35,987 nt of DNA from Candidatus Cibiobacter qucibialis (GCA_004000625.1 SAUS01000020.1:1-35987), one strand, 5' to 3'; counted from the stretch's first letter, positions 23,056 through 30,748 are shown. Made by a program: numbers and translations. The notes: generated from the letters alone by a model not told the origin.

Positions 23056-23084
23056 ATTATACGCAGAATCTGCAGTTTGCGCAA
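23056..23084 (-). promoter_or_regulatory. Promoter of pgk
   Basis: Minus strand -35 TTGCGC (23084-23079), 17-bp spacer, -10 TATAAT (23061-23056). The leader is about 85 nt and holds the small hairpin GGGGCTGTCTGCCCC. Confidence 0.8.
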
Positions 23085-23117
23085 GGGGTATTTGACACAT
23101 TATTAACAAAATCCCTC

Positions 23118-23179
23118 AAAAAAATACCACCCGCCACGCCATGCCTTTTGGGCAGTTTGCAGCAGGCAGGTATTTTTTT
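23118..23179. terminator. Terminator after the NSS transporter gene
   Basis: AAAAAAATACC and GGTATTTTTTT form the outer stem (11 bp) around a GC-rich inside with TGCCTTTTGGGCA. T-runs are present in both directions; on the minus strand it ends the transporter gene 32 bp past its stop. Confidence 0.75.
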
Positions 23180-23210
23180 GCGGTTTGCCGGGTTCCGGTA
23201 CGGCTTTATT

Positions 23211-24563
23211 TTACAGGCCCTGCACCAGAATAAACACGATCAGCAGCGGTAGCACCACGCTGAAATACGGCTTGAACCACCGCGGCAGGCGCAGGCCCTT
23301 GCCGGTATTGGCTTCGGTTAAGTAGTTATCAAAGCCCCAGCCCCACCTGGTTACGCAGAACAGCAGGTAGATCAAGCTGCCAATGGGCAGCAGCAGGTTG
23401 CTGACCAAAAAGTCCTCAGCATCCAGCACGGTGCTGCCGGGACCCATGGGCTGCACACCGCTCCACAGGTTAAAGCCCAGAATGCAGGGCACGCTGGCCA
23501 GCAGGATGAACACCGTTCCAACGGCACAGGCGCGTTTCAGGCTCCAGCCAAAGCTTTCCTGCAGGCAGGCCAGAATGTTCTGGAACACAGCAATGATGGT
23601 AGAAAAGCTGGCAAAGGTCATAAATACAAAGAACAGTGCACCCCACAGGCGGCCGCCCGTCATATTGGCAAATACATTGGGCAGGGTGACAAAGATCAGC
23701 TTGGGGCCTGCATCCGGGCTGACCCCGTAAGAGAAGCAGGCCGGGAAGATGATCAGGCCGGAACAGATGGCCACGCAGGTATCCAGCGCGCAGATGCGCA
23801 GGGACTCGCCCGCCAGGGTATAATCCCGGCTCATGTAGCTGCCAAAGATTTCCATAGCGCCAACGCCAAGGCTGAGGGTAAAGAACGCCTGGTTCATGGC
23901 AGCCACAATGACATTGCCAATGCCCATTTCGGCGGCACGGTTCCAGTCCGGCAGCAGGTAGAACGCCAGGCCCTCGCCCGCGCCGGGCAGCACAAAGCTG
24001 TGCACAGCCAGAACCAGGATCAGCACAAACAGCGCGCCCATCATCCATTTGCCAATGCGTTCAATGCCGTTCTGCAAACCGCGGCTGCAGACAAAAAAGC
24101 CCAGCAGCACGGTAATGGCCATCCAGACGATCTGCTCGAACGGGTCGGCCAGCAGGTCGGCGTACACGCCGCTGACGGCATCGGCGGCCAGGCCGGTGAA
24201 TGTACCCTTGACAAACCGGAAGAAATAGGCCAGCATCCAGCCGCTGACGGTGGTGTAATACATCATCAGCACGCAGCAGCCAATCAGGCAGGCCCAGCCG
24301 TGCAGGTGCCACTTGCTGCCTTTGGGTTCCAGCGCACGGTAGGCTGTGCCCGCGCTGCCGTGGCCCGCACGGCCAACAGCCAGCTCCATGGTAAGCACCG
24401 GTGCTCCCATCAAAACCAGGAACAGCAGGTAGAACAGCACAAATACGCCGCCGCCATACTGGCCCGTTACGGTTGGGAAGCGCCACACATTGCCAATGCC
24501 GATGGCGCAGCCTGCGCTGACCAGCAAAAAGCCAATGCGTGAAGCAAATGATTCACGTTTCAA
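23211..24563 (-). CDS. Sodium-dependent transporter, NSS/SNF family
   Basis: About 450 residues with roughly eleven to twelve membrane helices, the normal size for bacterial neurotransmitter:sodium symporters such as LeuT and MhsT. The N-terminus RIGFLLVSAGCAIGIGNVWRFP is the sodium and substrate site of TM1, and MELAVGRAG lies in TM2. The family imports amino acids with sodium; the exact substrate is not evident. I prefer the TTG at 24563, giving MKRESFASRIG as in relatives, because GGGAGG is then 9 nt away; the ATG at 24572 directly abuts the ribosome site and cannot be used well. The whole leader upstream is a long hairpin. Confidence 0.92.
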   Translation of the reverse strand: MKRESFASRIGFLLVSAGCAIGIGNVWRFPTVTGQYGGGVFVLFYLLFLVLMGAPVLTMELAVGRAGHGSAGTAYRALEPKGSKWHLHGWACLIGCCVLMMYYTTVSGWMLAYFFRFVKGTFTGLAADAVSGVYADLLADPFEQIVWMAITVLLGFFVCSRGLQNGIERIGKWMMGALFVLILVLAVHSFVLPGAGEGLAFYLLPDWNRAAEMGIGNVIVAAMNQAFFTLSLGVGAMEIFGSYMSRDYTLAGESLRICALDTCVAICSGLIIFPACFSYGVSPDAGPKLIFVTLPNVFANMTGGRLWGALFFVFMTFASFSTIIAVFQNILACLQESFGWSLKRACAVGTVFILLASVPCILGFNLWSGVQPMGPGSTVLDAEDFLVSNLLLPIGSLIYLLFCVTRWGWGFDNYLTEANTGKGLRLPRWFKPYFSVVLPLLIVFILVQGL

Positions 24564-24583
24564 TCTCAACATCCTCCCTCGTT

Positions 24584-24715
24584 GTAAGCAGCGGCAGGTA
24601 GTTGCCGCATGTCAAAAAGCATTGTTGGGGCGCGGTCAGCGGGCGTACATCACGCTCCCATCACCCCCGCGCAACATCACTTTTCAACGCCCGGTAACCA
24701 CTGCCGGCTGCTTAC
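24584..24715 (-). ncRNA. Long hairpin occupying the 5' leader of the NSS transporter
   Basis: Minus-strand RNA 24715-24584 folds into one extended hairpin. Its outer stem pairs GTAAGCAGCCGGCAG with CTGCCGCTGCTTAC (one bulge) and continues through GTGGTTACCG / CGGCAACTAC. A middle stem of 17 bp pairs GTTGAAAAGTGATGTTG with CAACAATGCTTTTTGAC (one mismatch, several G-U pairs). A tip has GCGCGG / CCGCGC and GCGT/ACGC. It starts about 8 nt after the predicted transcript start and ends just before the ribosome site. It lacks T-box or known riboswitch motifs. It could be a regulatory RNA structure or a palindromic mobile remnant. Confidence 0.6.
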
Positions 24716-24729
24716 ACAGCAATGTTACT

Positions 24730-24758
24730 ATTATACGTTCCCCGGCACGGCAGTTCAA
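24730..24758 (-). promoter_or_regulatory. Promoter of the NSS transporter gene
   Basis: Minus strand -35 TTGAAC (24758-24753), 17-bp spacer, -10 TATAAT (24735-24730). Leader of about 160 nt. Confidence 0.82.
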
Positions 24759-24857
24759 GAGGGCAGGCCCTCCCATCCACTCCGGCATTTTTTACAAAAA
24801 ACAGCCTGTTTTCATGTACAGGATGGCGGTTTGCCATCCTCTGCCCTTTCGGGTGGT

Positions 24858-26117
24858 TCAGATTTTTCCTCGGGCAATCGTGGTATTATCCTGGGTGCGG
24901 TCGCGCAGGGCTTCAACCGGATGGGGCTTTTCTTCAAAGCGGTAGTCCTTGCCGCTGGTGCCAATGTGCTCTTCAATCACCTGGTGGCTGGCCACGCGGG
25001 CAGCGTCCGGGCAGACGGCAGCCTGGTAAGCATAGTAGGGTGCATCTTTGGTCAGGGTCTCCACCGGAATGGCGGGGTCATCCTGCACAGCGGTGTTCAA
25101 AATGGTGGTTTTGAGCACCTTGCGCAGATATTCTTTCTGGGGGCCAAAGCGCAGCAGTTCCGGGAAAGTCCCATCCGGGATGATCTGGCAGGCTTCCTTG
25201 CCCTCGTACTGTTTCAGCAGGGCTTCGGCGGCATGCAGGTGGCTGCACTCCTGCTCAAAATGCTGCTCCCAGATCTTTTTAATATGCAGGTCGGTTTCAT
25301 CCTCCACGCAGGACCAATAAAGGTAGCACTCGGTATATTCATGCAGCAGCAGGTTTTCCAGCCAAGTCATGCCGGGGTCCAGCAGAGCGCCGTACTGGGT
25401 CACATGCTGTTCTTCGATCATGCCGATCTCCTGGTACAGCCTGCGGCCAAGGTCACTGTCATAAAAGGTGCCGATGTTCATATAATAGTTCATCGTCTGC
25501 TGTTCGGCGGCGGTGATAATGGCGGCGTTCAGCTTGGTGATGGGGGCCGCCGTGGCCGCGCTGATGGGCTTGCGCACGCTGTCCCGCGGGTGGCGGTGTT
25601 CCGCAATGGTGGGGCGGCCGGGCATGATCTCGGTATAGCAGCCCACCAGCCGCTCGGCGTGGATGCCGCGTTCCAGTTCCAGCAGATCCGCATAGCGGTA
25701 CAGGTGGTCAAAATCCTCCAGCAGAGCCAGGTTCATCACCTGCACCACATAGGCGTCCGGCTCCCGCTGGGCCAGAATCGCCGTCAGGTCCACGGCCAGC
25801 TGCTCGTACCCGATGGTGGTTTCCAGAATACTTTCGTTGATCGGCTTTAAGCAGGCAATGCGCTTTTGCTGTTGCTGCTCGGTGCGGCGCAGCACGGCAA
25901 GTTCCCGGCGCAGGTCGTTGTTGGTGCAGTGGCGGTGGAACTGGTGGGAGAACCAGTTGGCCTCGTACTCGGTGCCGTTCATTAAAATAATACGCAGCCG
26001 GGTGTAGGGGTCCACCTCGTTTTTGTCATAGGGGCGGGGGTAAAGTTTCTGCCAGTCCATATAGTAGCGGTCAGCGGGTTTGGTTTTTACCTCAAAGGGG
26101 TTCATTTTTGCAGGCAT
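24858..26117 (-). CDS. Ferritin-like protein with two four-helix halves (function unknown)
   Basis: 419 residues, no signal peptide or membrane segment. The second half (about 210-330) shows a ferritin-like di-iron pattern: Glu in TAAEQQTMNYY, ExxH in GMIEEQHVTQYG, Glu in LHEYTECYLYW and ExxH in FEQECSHLH. The first half (about 45-165) has a degenerate copy: EYEANWFSHQFH, RRTEQQQQKR (His replaced by Gln), IGYEQLAVDL and LLEDFDHLYR. So it looks like a tandem or pseudo-duplicated ferritin/rubrerythrin-type fold. I do not recognise a named family. Start at 26117 has AAGGAG 8 nt upstream; earlier ATGs lack sites. No close operon partner, since a terminator lies upstream. Possible roles: iron, peroxide or other redox chemistry. 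Confidence 0.65.
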   Translation of the reverse strand: MPAKMNPFEVKTKPADRYYMDWQKLYPRPYDKNEVDPYTRLRIILMNGTEYEANWFSHQFHRHCTNNDLRRELAVLRRTEQQQQKRIACLKPINESILETTIGYEQLAVDLTAILAQREPDAYVVQVMNLALLEDFDHLYRYADLLELERGIHAERLVGCYTEIMPGRPTIAEHRHPRDSVRKPISAATAAPITKLNAAIITAAEQQTMNYYMNIGTFYDSDLGRRLYQEIGMIEEQHVTQYGALLDPGMTWLENLLLHEYTECYLYWSCVEDETDLHIKKIWEQHFEQECSHLHAAEALLKQYEGKEACQIIPDGTFPELLRFGPQKEYLRKVLKTTILNTAVQDDPAIPVETLTKDAPYYAYQAAVCPDAARVASHQVIEEHIGTSGKDYRFEEKPHPVEALRDRTQDNTTIARGKI

Positions 26118-26182
26118 ATACAGTGCTCCTTTCGTCATCGGGGTTCTTTGTTCAGTATGCCCGCAAATGGGCGGCAATACAC

Positions 26183-26222
26183 AAAAAGCCCCCGGCAGAG
26201 CATAAAATACTCTGCCAGGGGC
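26183..26222 (-). terminator. Terminator of the wall-binding protein gene, beyond repeat copy D
   Basis: GCCCCTGGCAGAG / CTCTGCCGGGGGC stem on the minus strand followed by TTTTT. It is separated from the gene it should serve by the 286-bp repeat copy D. Confidence 0.88.
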
Positions 26223-26268
26223 CGTGGTTTTAGGGTTAAGCCAACATCAAGCTAAGCTGTTACCCTTA

Positions 26269-26554
26269 GGGCAATACCGCATAATTCTAAGTGCCGATAC
26301 GGCGAGCGAGGTGCGGCAGATGCTAAGCCAAAAGCGCAGATAATACTGGATGCTGCAAAGGTGAGCGCCGCCAGTGGCGGAAACAGTGAACCGAAGCAGG
26401 GGCAGCGGTCGCAGAGTGCGAGGGGCTTTTGCCCCCGAAGCACGATGCGGGTACCGCAACCCGACATTATCGAGCATTTTGGCAACGCAGATGCCGTGCC
26501 GCAGCCGCCGGAGCGGTGCTTAAGCCGTCAGGTGGGAATTGTGCGGTGTTGCCT
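26269..26554 (-). repeat. MITE-like repeat, copy D (286 bp, long variant)
   Basis: Reversed copy with ends GGGCAATACCGC and GCGGTGTTGCCT, flanked by TA on both sides (26267-26268, 26555-26556). Relative to the 174-bp copies it has about 112 extra bp in the centre (about 26348-26462), which contain further palindromes (GCCGCCAGTGGCGG, GGGGCTTTTGCCCC). It sits in the stop codon of the wall-binding protein gene and restores TAA. Confidence 0.9.
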
Positions 26555-28320
26555 TAGTTCTTGTACTTGAAGTACTCAACCAGGGTGCGGTAACGGAAGT
26601 TGCCGCCATCAGTGTAGGTAGCAAAGGTACGGGTCAGATTGTTGCTGCTGTTCATACCCATGCTTTCCTGGTTGGTGTAAGAGATGCGCTGGTTGTTCTG
26701 GCGGATCTCGACAACTTCATCGTTCTGGAACTTGATGGAAGCGCTGGTGATCTTGTCATCGGTGACAAATTTGCCGCAATGACGGTCGAACAGCGGGTTG
26801 CCAGCGCCAATATTGTTATCGCTGGAGAGTCTGAGCACGTTAGAATAGCCGTTGGAGTTGCCGCTGTTGGTCCAGCCGGCCAGGTGGCCGTTGCTGTCAT
26901 AGCTCCAGGTGTCAGTACGCACGGTCTTGTTGCTGCTGTTCACAATGGTCATCTTGGTGTAACGGTTACGGCTGCCGCTGCTGGTCAGGTTGACGATGCA
27001 GGTAACTTTGTTCTGGCCGTTGTATTCCCAGAACTTGGAAACGCTGCCCAGACTGTCCCACTCTTTGGCAGTCCAGTAGCTGTACAGGTACCAGCCGCCA
27101 TTGTAGCGGTAAACGGAGATCTTGGCAAAGCGGTTGCTTTTATCATACTCATAGCGATACTCGTAAGAGTAGTTGTCGTTGCCGTACTCGCGGTGGGTAT
27201 GCTTGGTCAGCATGCCGTTGTATTCATAATAGAAGTCGTCCTGAACCTGCAGGTTGCCGGACTTATCGCGGCGCTGCTCTTTCAGCAGGCGGCCCTGTGC
27301 ATCGTAATCGGTGGTCAGGGTATTCATCACGCTGCCGTCAGCATAGTAGTTGGTGCGCTTGATCTCGCGGTACTTGGTCACATCCACGTTGGTGGACTGC
27401 AGAATGCCGGTGTTGTAATCAAACACGCAGGTAATGCCGTCGATCACAACGGTGCCCTTTGCCATAGCGCCGGTGATGAGGTCAAAGTAATAAGTACCCT
27501 GAGAGTTGGTATCCCAGCCCTTGATCATATGGCCGTTGGCATCATAGCGAACCCACTTGCCGCCGTTGGAGTCCTGATAGACATCCTTGCTGACAGCCAT
27601 TGCGCCGTTTTTGACGGAATCCAGCCAGTACCAGGCATCGGAAGCGGGGTCATAGATTTCCTTGCCGCGGCCAGTGGTGCCCTGGCGCTTGCCGCCTTCG
27701 TACCAGAACTTGTCGCCGTTGATGTTGACCCACTGCTTATTCAGGCCAATGCCTGTGGTGGTATCAAATGCGCAGGGAATGCCGTCTATCGTACACATCC
27801 CCTTTACCATAGCACCAGTCACGAGATCGAAGTAGTAAGTACCCTTCTCGTTGGTATCCCAGCCCTTGACCATATGGCCGTTGGCATCGTAACGCACCCA
27901 CTTGCCGCCGTTGGAGTCCTGATAGACATCCTTATTGGTAGTCATAGCGCCGCCCTGAACAGCATCCAGCCAGTACCAGGCATCGCTCTTGGGGTCATAG
28001 ATTTCCTTGCCGCGGCCAGTGGTGCCCTGGCGCACGCCGTTTTCGTACCAATACCAGGGGCCGCCGGGGTATTCCTGATACCAGCCGTTCTCCGGCGGTG
28101 CATCATAGGTAGCGGCGTCCTCTTTCACGTTGTCCTCTGCCGGTTCAGCGTCAACTTTCGGTTCCTCGGTGGCTGCGGTTTCCGGGGTAGCAGTTTCCAC
28201 CACTGCAATGCTTGCAGCGGTTTCAGTCTGCGGGTTCGGCTCCTGTGCAAAAACGGGCAGTGCCATAGCGGACACCATTGCCAGCGCCAGCAGGAATGCG
28301 GTGATTTTTTTCTTCTGCAT
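26554..28320 (-). CDS. Secreted cell-wall-binding protein with YD-repeat-like C-terminal region
   Basis: 588 residues. A signal peptide (1-25, MQKKKITAFLL to VFAQ) is followed by an Ala/Glu/Thr/Pro-rich linker (26-78). Two near-identical choline-binding-type modules occupy about 80-308, each with WYENG or WYEGG, GTTGRGKEIYDP, DAWYWLD, KDVYQDSNGGKWVRYDANG and YYFDL. The C-terminal 312-588 is rich in Tyr-Asp/Tyr-Glu strands (DYDAQGRLLKE, YEYNG, YRYEYDKSNR, WSYDSNGHLAG), like YD repeats of Rhs-type shells, but no toxin tip is seen. The gene has a promoter at 28458-28486 and SD AAGGAGG 12 nt upstream. Its TAA stop consists of target TA plus the first base of repeat copy D. Role: probably a surface adhesin or wall-modifying partner; no catalytic domain seen. 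Confidence 0.85.
   Translation of the reverse strand: MQKKKITAFLLALAMVSAMALPVFAQEPNPQTETAASIAVVETATPETAATEEPKVDAEPAEDNVKEDAATYDAPPENGWYQEYPGGPWYWYENGVRQGTTGRGKEIYDPKSDAWYWLDAVQGGAMTTNKDVYQDSNGGKWVRYDANGHMVKGWDTNEKGTYYFDLVTGAMVKGMCTIDGIPCAFDTTTGIGLNKQWVNINGDKFWYEGGKRQGTTGRGKEIYDPASDAWYWLDSVKNGAMAVSKDVYQDSNGGKWVRYDANGHMIKGWDTNSQGTYYFDLITGAMAKGTVVIDGITCVFDYNTGILQSTNVDVTKYREIKRTNYYADGSVMNTLTTDYDAQGRLLKEQRRDKSGNLQVQDDFYYEYNGMLTKHTHREYGNDNYSYEYRYEYDKSNRFAKISVYRYNGGWYLYSYWTAKEWDSLGSVSKFWEYNGQNKVTCIVNLTSSGSRNRYTKMTIVNSSNKTVRTDTWSYDSNGHLAGWTNSGNSNGYSNVLRLSSDNNIGAGNPLFDRHCGKFVTDDKITSASIKFQNDEVVEIRQNNQRISYTNQESMGMNSSNNLTRTFATYTDGGNFRYRTLVEYFKYKN
27432..28052 (-). repeat. Tandem direct repeat coding for two wall-binding modules
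   Basis: Two copies of about 277 bp (27432-27708 and 27776-28052), offset by 344 bp, nearly identical over long stretches (for instance from CATATGGCCGTTGGCATC onward). The lysozyme gene carries related modules, so DNA exchange between the two genes is possible. Confidence 0.85.
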
Positions 28321-28457
28321 ATTCCGTTCGTTCCTCCTTATAAATGGGCGTACCCGGGGATTTTCCGGCTGCACCCGGCAGCCTGTTCGGCCGCGCGTTG
28401 CTTTTTTAATCAAATGCGGCCGGGCCGAAAAATCAACCATAAACCGCAATTTCATTT

Positions 28458-28486
28458 ATTATACCACACGCCAAAAAATTCCACAA
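28458..28486 (-). promoter_or_regulatory. Promoter of the wall-binding protein gene
   Basis: Minus strand -35 TTGTGG (28486-28481), 17-bp spacer, -10 TATAAT (28463-28458). Leader of about 130 nt. Confidence 0.75.
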
Positions 28487-28645
28487 CATTTTCACCATTT
28501 TCGAATTGTAAAAATTCAGGGCGAGTTTTTGGGTTTTTTACCCAGTTTATCATTTTCTAAAAATCGTTATCTCGTCAGGTTAGCGGGCGCACAATGGGCG
28601 TTCCAACGGGTAAGAGACAGGTTAAATGGTGGTAGTGCATTATAA

Positions 28646-28818
28646 AGGCAACACCGCACAATTCCCACCTGACGGCTTAAGCACCGCTCCGGCGGCTGCG
28701 GCACGGCATCTGCGTTGTCAAAATGCTCGATAATACACAAAGTATTATCTGCGCTTTTGGCTTAGCATCTGCCGTACCTCGCTCGCCGTATCGGCACTTA
28801 GAATTATGCGGTATTCCC
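28646..28818 (+). repeat. MITE-like repeat, copy E (173 bp)
   Basis: Same orientation as copy B, with ends AGGCAACACCGC and GCGGTATTCCC (one G lost near the end) and centre GATAATACACAAAGTATTATC. Followed by TA; the left side reads TAA. Lies in the long gap between the wall-binding and pentapeptide genes. Confidence 0.9.
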
Positions 28819-29110
28819 TAAAGAGAACGGCCCGTGGGGAACGGTCTTGACCGTTCCTCACAGAGCATTTCAGAGGCCAGCCGGAGATGGGTGCTCCCTC
28901 CGCCGTAGATTTGCCTTATTGCACATTGCAGATTCATGATGGCCCTAAAACCTGATTTGTAGGGGCCGCTGCTTGCATCGTCCCGCATATCAGGCCCGCT
29001 TTTTACAATTTCATTACTACGCGCTGCATAGGGAACCGCCCCTCAGAGGGAAGCCAATTTCCTATTTGGGTTTTCATCAAAGCACCTTACGTTGGGTCGT
29101 TTTAAGCGCC
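28819..29110. other. Non-coding gap with degenerate repeat pieces
   Basis: No gene seen. It holds the perfect palindrome GGAACGGTC-TT-GACCGTTCC (28838-28857) and pieces such as TGTAGGGGCCGCTGC and CCCTCAGAGGGAAGCC that resemble parts of the composite repeat near gpmI. It looks like a collection point for short palindromic elements. Confidence 0.5.
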
Positions 29111-29695
29111 TCACTCGATCACAATCCCCGTTCCATCCAGTAACCTTACCACATCAGGAAAGCTGAACCTTGCGCCTTTCAACTTGTTGGTCTCCAAATC
29201 AATGGCGTATTCTTCGGCGGTGCGCAGGTCGGCTTTTTGCAAATCGCAGCGGGTGAACCGGGTTCCGCCCAGCCGCACGCCGTAAAAGCTGGCCCCGGCA
29301 AGGCGGGTATCATCAAAGGTGCATTGCTGCAGTTCCGCCCCGGTCCAGTCAAAGCCGTTCAGTGCCATGCCGGAAAAATCATTGTAGCGGAACGCGCAGT
29401 TTTTGATTTTGCCAAACGGCTGGAACACCCCGCTTTTGCCCTGCAGCCCGCCCCACGCCATGGAGCGGAACGCACTGTTCAGCAGCCAGGCATCTTTCAT
29501 GGTGGTAAAGCTGAACACCACGCCGGAAAAATTGCAGTGGTCAAAGGTACAGGCGTTGAAGCGGCAGTTCTGCACCCGCGTGCCCAGCCAGCGGCAGTGG
29601 TCAAACACACAGTCCTCGAACTCGGCGTTTTCCAGCAGCTCGCCGGGGTCATAATTGGCAAAGGTCTCCCCTTGATAAAATCGGCGTTCCGCCAT
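29111..29695 (-). CDS. Pentapeptide-repeat protein (Qnr-like)
   Basis: 194 residues made largely of A(D/N)LxX-type pentapeptide repeats (for instance CRFNACTFDHCNFSGVVF, then CAFRYNDFSGMALNGFDW, CTFDDTRLAGASFYG and CDLQKADLRTA), predicted to form a right-handed quadrilateral beta-helix. The C-terminal part YAIDLETNKLKGARFSFPD with the short LLDGTGIVIE tail is like the dimerisation end of Qnr/McbG-type proteins, which mimic DNA and shield gyrase. Quinolone protection is possible but unproven. ATG 29695 overlaps the ATPase stop (TGATG) with AAGGAGG 7 nt upstream, so the two are translationally coupled. Confidence 0.88.
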   Translation of the reverse strand: MAERRFYQGETFANYDPGELLENAEFEDCVFDHCRWLGTRVQNCRFNACTFDHCNFSGVVFSFTTMKDAWLLNSAFRSMAWGGLQGKSGVFQPFGKIKNCAFRYNDFSGMALNGFDWTGAELQQCTFDDTRLAGASFYGVRLGGTRFTRCDLQKADLRTAEEYAIDLETNKLKGARFSFPDVVRLLDGTGIVIE

Positions 29696-30558
29696 CAAAA
29701 CTCCTCCTTGTGCTGTTGGAAAAACTCAAAGGTATCCCGCACGCTTTCCAGCTCGGTCCAGCGGCGGGTGCGCACCGGGTCACTGTCCAGATCATAAATG
29801 CGGGCACCAGGGATTGCCAGCAAAAACGGCGAATGGGTGGCCAGCACAAACTGGCAGCCGTAAAACCGGGCCGAATCTGCCAAAAAATCCGCCAAAGCGA
29901 TCTGCCGCGCGGCGGAAAGGCTGTTTTCCGGTTCATCCAACAGATAAAGGGCATCCCCGCGCAGTTTTTCCTGGAACATCAAAAAGGCGCTTTCGCCGTT
30001 GGAGTGGGTGCGGATGTTGGGAGACAAAGTTTTGCGCGCCACCTGAGATTTGGAATAGCGCCGTGCCGCGCTGACCTGCTTGAGCCGGTCATAATCCTCC
30101 ATGCTGTGCATCTGGAATTTGGCGGTGCGGGCCTCGGTGTATTCATCAAACAGGCTGCCGCGGCGGGTATCAATGTTATCGTTGATGGCGCGCACATCCA
30201 ACATATAGTCAAACACATCGTCGCTGGTCAAAATCAGGCTGCCCGCCGGGATGGCGTGCAGGGTGTGGAACTGGCACAGGGAGACATAATCCGGGAAGAA
30301 ATCACTGCGGTTATACTGTGCCCCGCGCTGCAGGCGCAAAGCGTCCGCCATCACGTTGAGCGCTGTGGTTTTGCCGGAGCCGTTGCCGCCGTACAAAATG
30401 GTCACATCCGCCAGGTCCAGTGCTTTCAAGCCCCGGCCCGCAAACAGACCAAAGGGGTAGAAAGAATCATAGCAGGTCATTTTGGCCCGCGGCGACTTGG
30501 CAAGGTAGTTAGCTTCGCTGTTTTGGCTGGGAAAATAAAATTCCGAAAGATAGATCAC
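29695..30558 (-). CDS. ABC/SMC-type AAA ATPase
   Basis: 287 residues. Walker A GGNGSGKTT (about 56-64), a signature-like SNGES (about 191), Walker B LYLLDEPEN (about 206-214) and a switch His in VLATHSPF (about 236-243) define a single RecF/SMC-like ATPase head, with no coiled coil and no nuclease domain. The N-terminal FYPFGLFAGRGL stretch is typical of a widespread small Firmicute ATPase group without assigned function. Start is GTG with GGGAGGAG upstream. It heads a two-gene unit with the pentapeptide-repeat protein. A joint role on DNA or gyrase is inference. Confidence 0.85.
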   Translation of the reverse strand: MIYLSEFYFPSQNSEANYLAKSPRAKMTCYDSFYPFGLFAGRGLKALDLADVTILYGGNGSGKTTALNVMADALRLQRGAQYNRSDFFPDYVSLCQFHTLHAIPAGSLILTSDDVFDYMLDVRAINDNIDTRRGSLFDEYTEARTAKFQMHSMEDYDRLKQVSAARRYSKSQVARKTLSPNIRTHSNGESAFLMFQEKLRGDALYLLDEPENSLSAARQIALADFLADSARFYGCQFVLATHSPFLLAIPGARIYDLDSDPVRTRRWTELESVRDTFEFFQQHKEEF

Positions 30559-30590
30559 ATCGCTCTCCTCCCTTCCGGTTTCTTTCTCAA

Positions 30591-30619
30591 ATTATACCAT
30601 ACCGCCAGGCAAAGGCAAA
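30591..30619 (-). promoter_or_regulatory. Promoter of the ATPase-pentapeptide pair
   Basis: Minus strand -10 TATAAT (30596-30591) with TTTGCC (17-bp spacer) or TTGCCT (16 bp) as -35. Leader about 25 nt. Confidence 0.7.
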
Positions 30620-30670
30620 TGCCTTGCATACAGGCAGCGGTTTTTGGGATACGGCAAAGATTTTGCGGGT

Positions 30671-30748
30671 CAAAAACAAAAGCATGTGCACCCGCCCTCC
30701 TCGAAAACCCAAAATTTTCGATTCGTTTTGTCATGCACATGCTTTTGT
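30671..30748 (-). terminator. Large stem-loop terminator of the mgl operon
   Basis: Perfect 15-bp inverted repeat ACAAAAGCATGTGCA / TGCACATGCTTTTGT around a 43-nt loop that holds its own CGAAAA/TTTTCG hairpin, then TTTTTG on the minus strand. It lies about 110 bp past the mglC stop. A 61-codon ORF crosses it (30555-30740) but looks non-coding. Confidence 0.75.

Noticed and set aside
24573..24723. T-box or glycine riboswitch in the transporter leader
   Set aside because: Neither the T-box AGGGTGGNACCGCG sequence nor glycine-riboswitch core motifs are present; the leader is a single long hairpin.
27432..28052. CRISPR-like or mobile repeat
   Set aside because: The repeats are in-frame protein modules with no spacer structure; no CRISPR array or cas gene is in the window.
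26539..28560. Very long plus-strand ORF (673 codons) opposite the wall-binding protein gene; similar ones at 11864-13288, 19014-20615, 21838-23106 and 1356-2780
   Set aside because: They are antisense shadows caused by the GC-biased codon pattern of real genes. They lack ribosome sites and recognisable domains, and the opposite strand encodes clear proteins.
30555..30740. 61-codon minus-strand ORF across the mgl terminator
   Set aside because: It overlaps a perfect terminator stem and the promoter of the next gene and has no recognisable domain; more likely non-coding.
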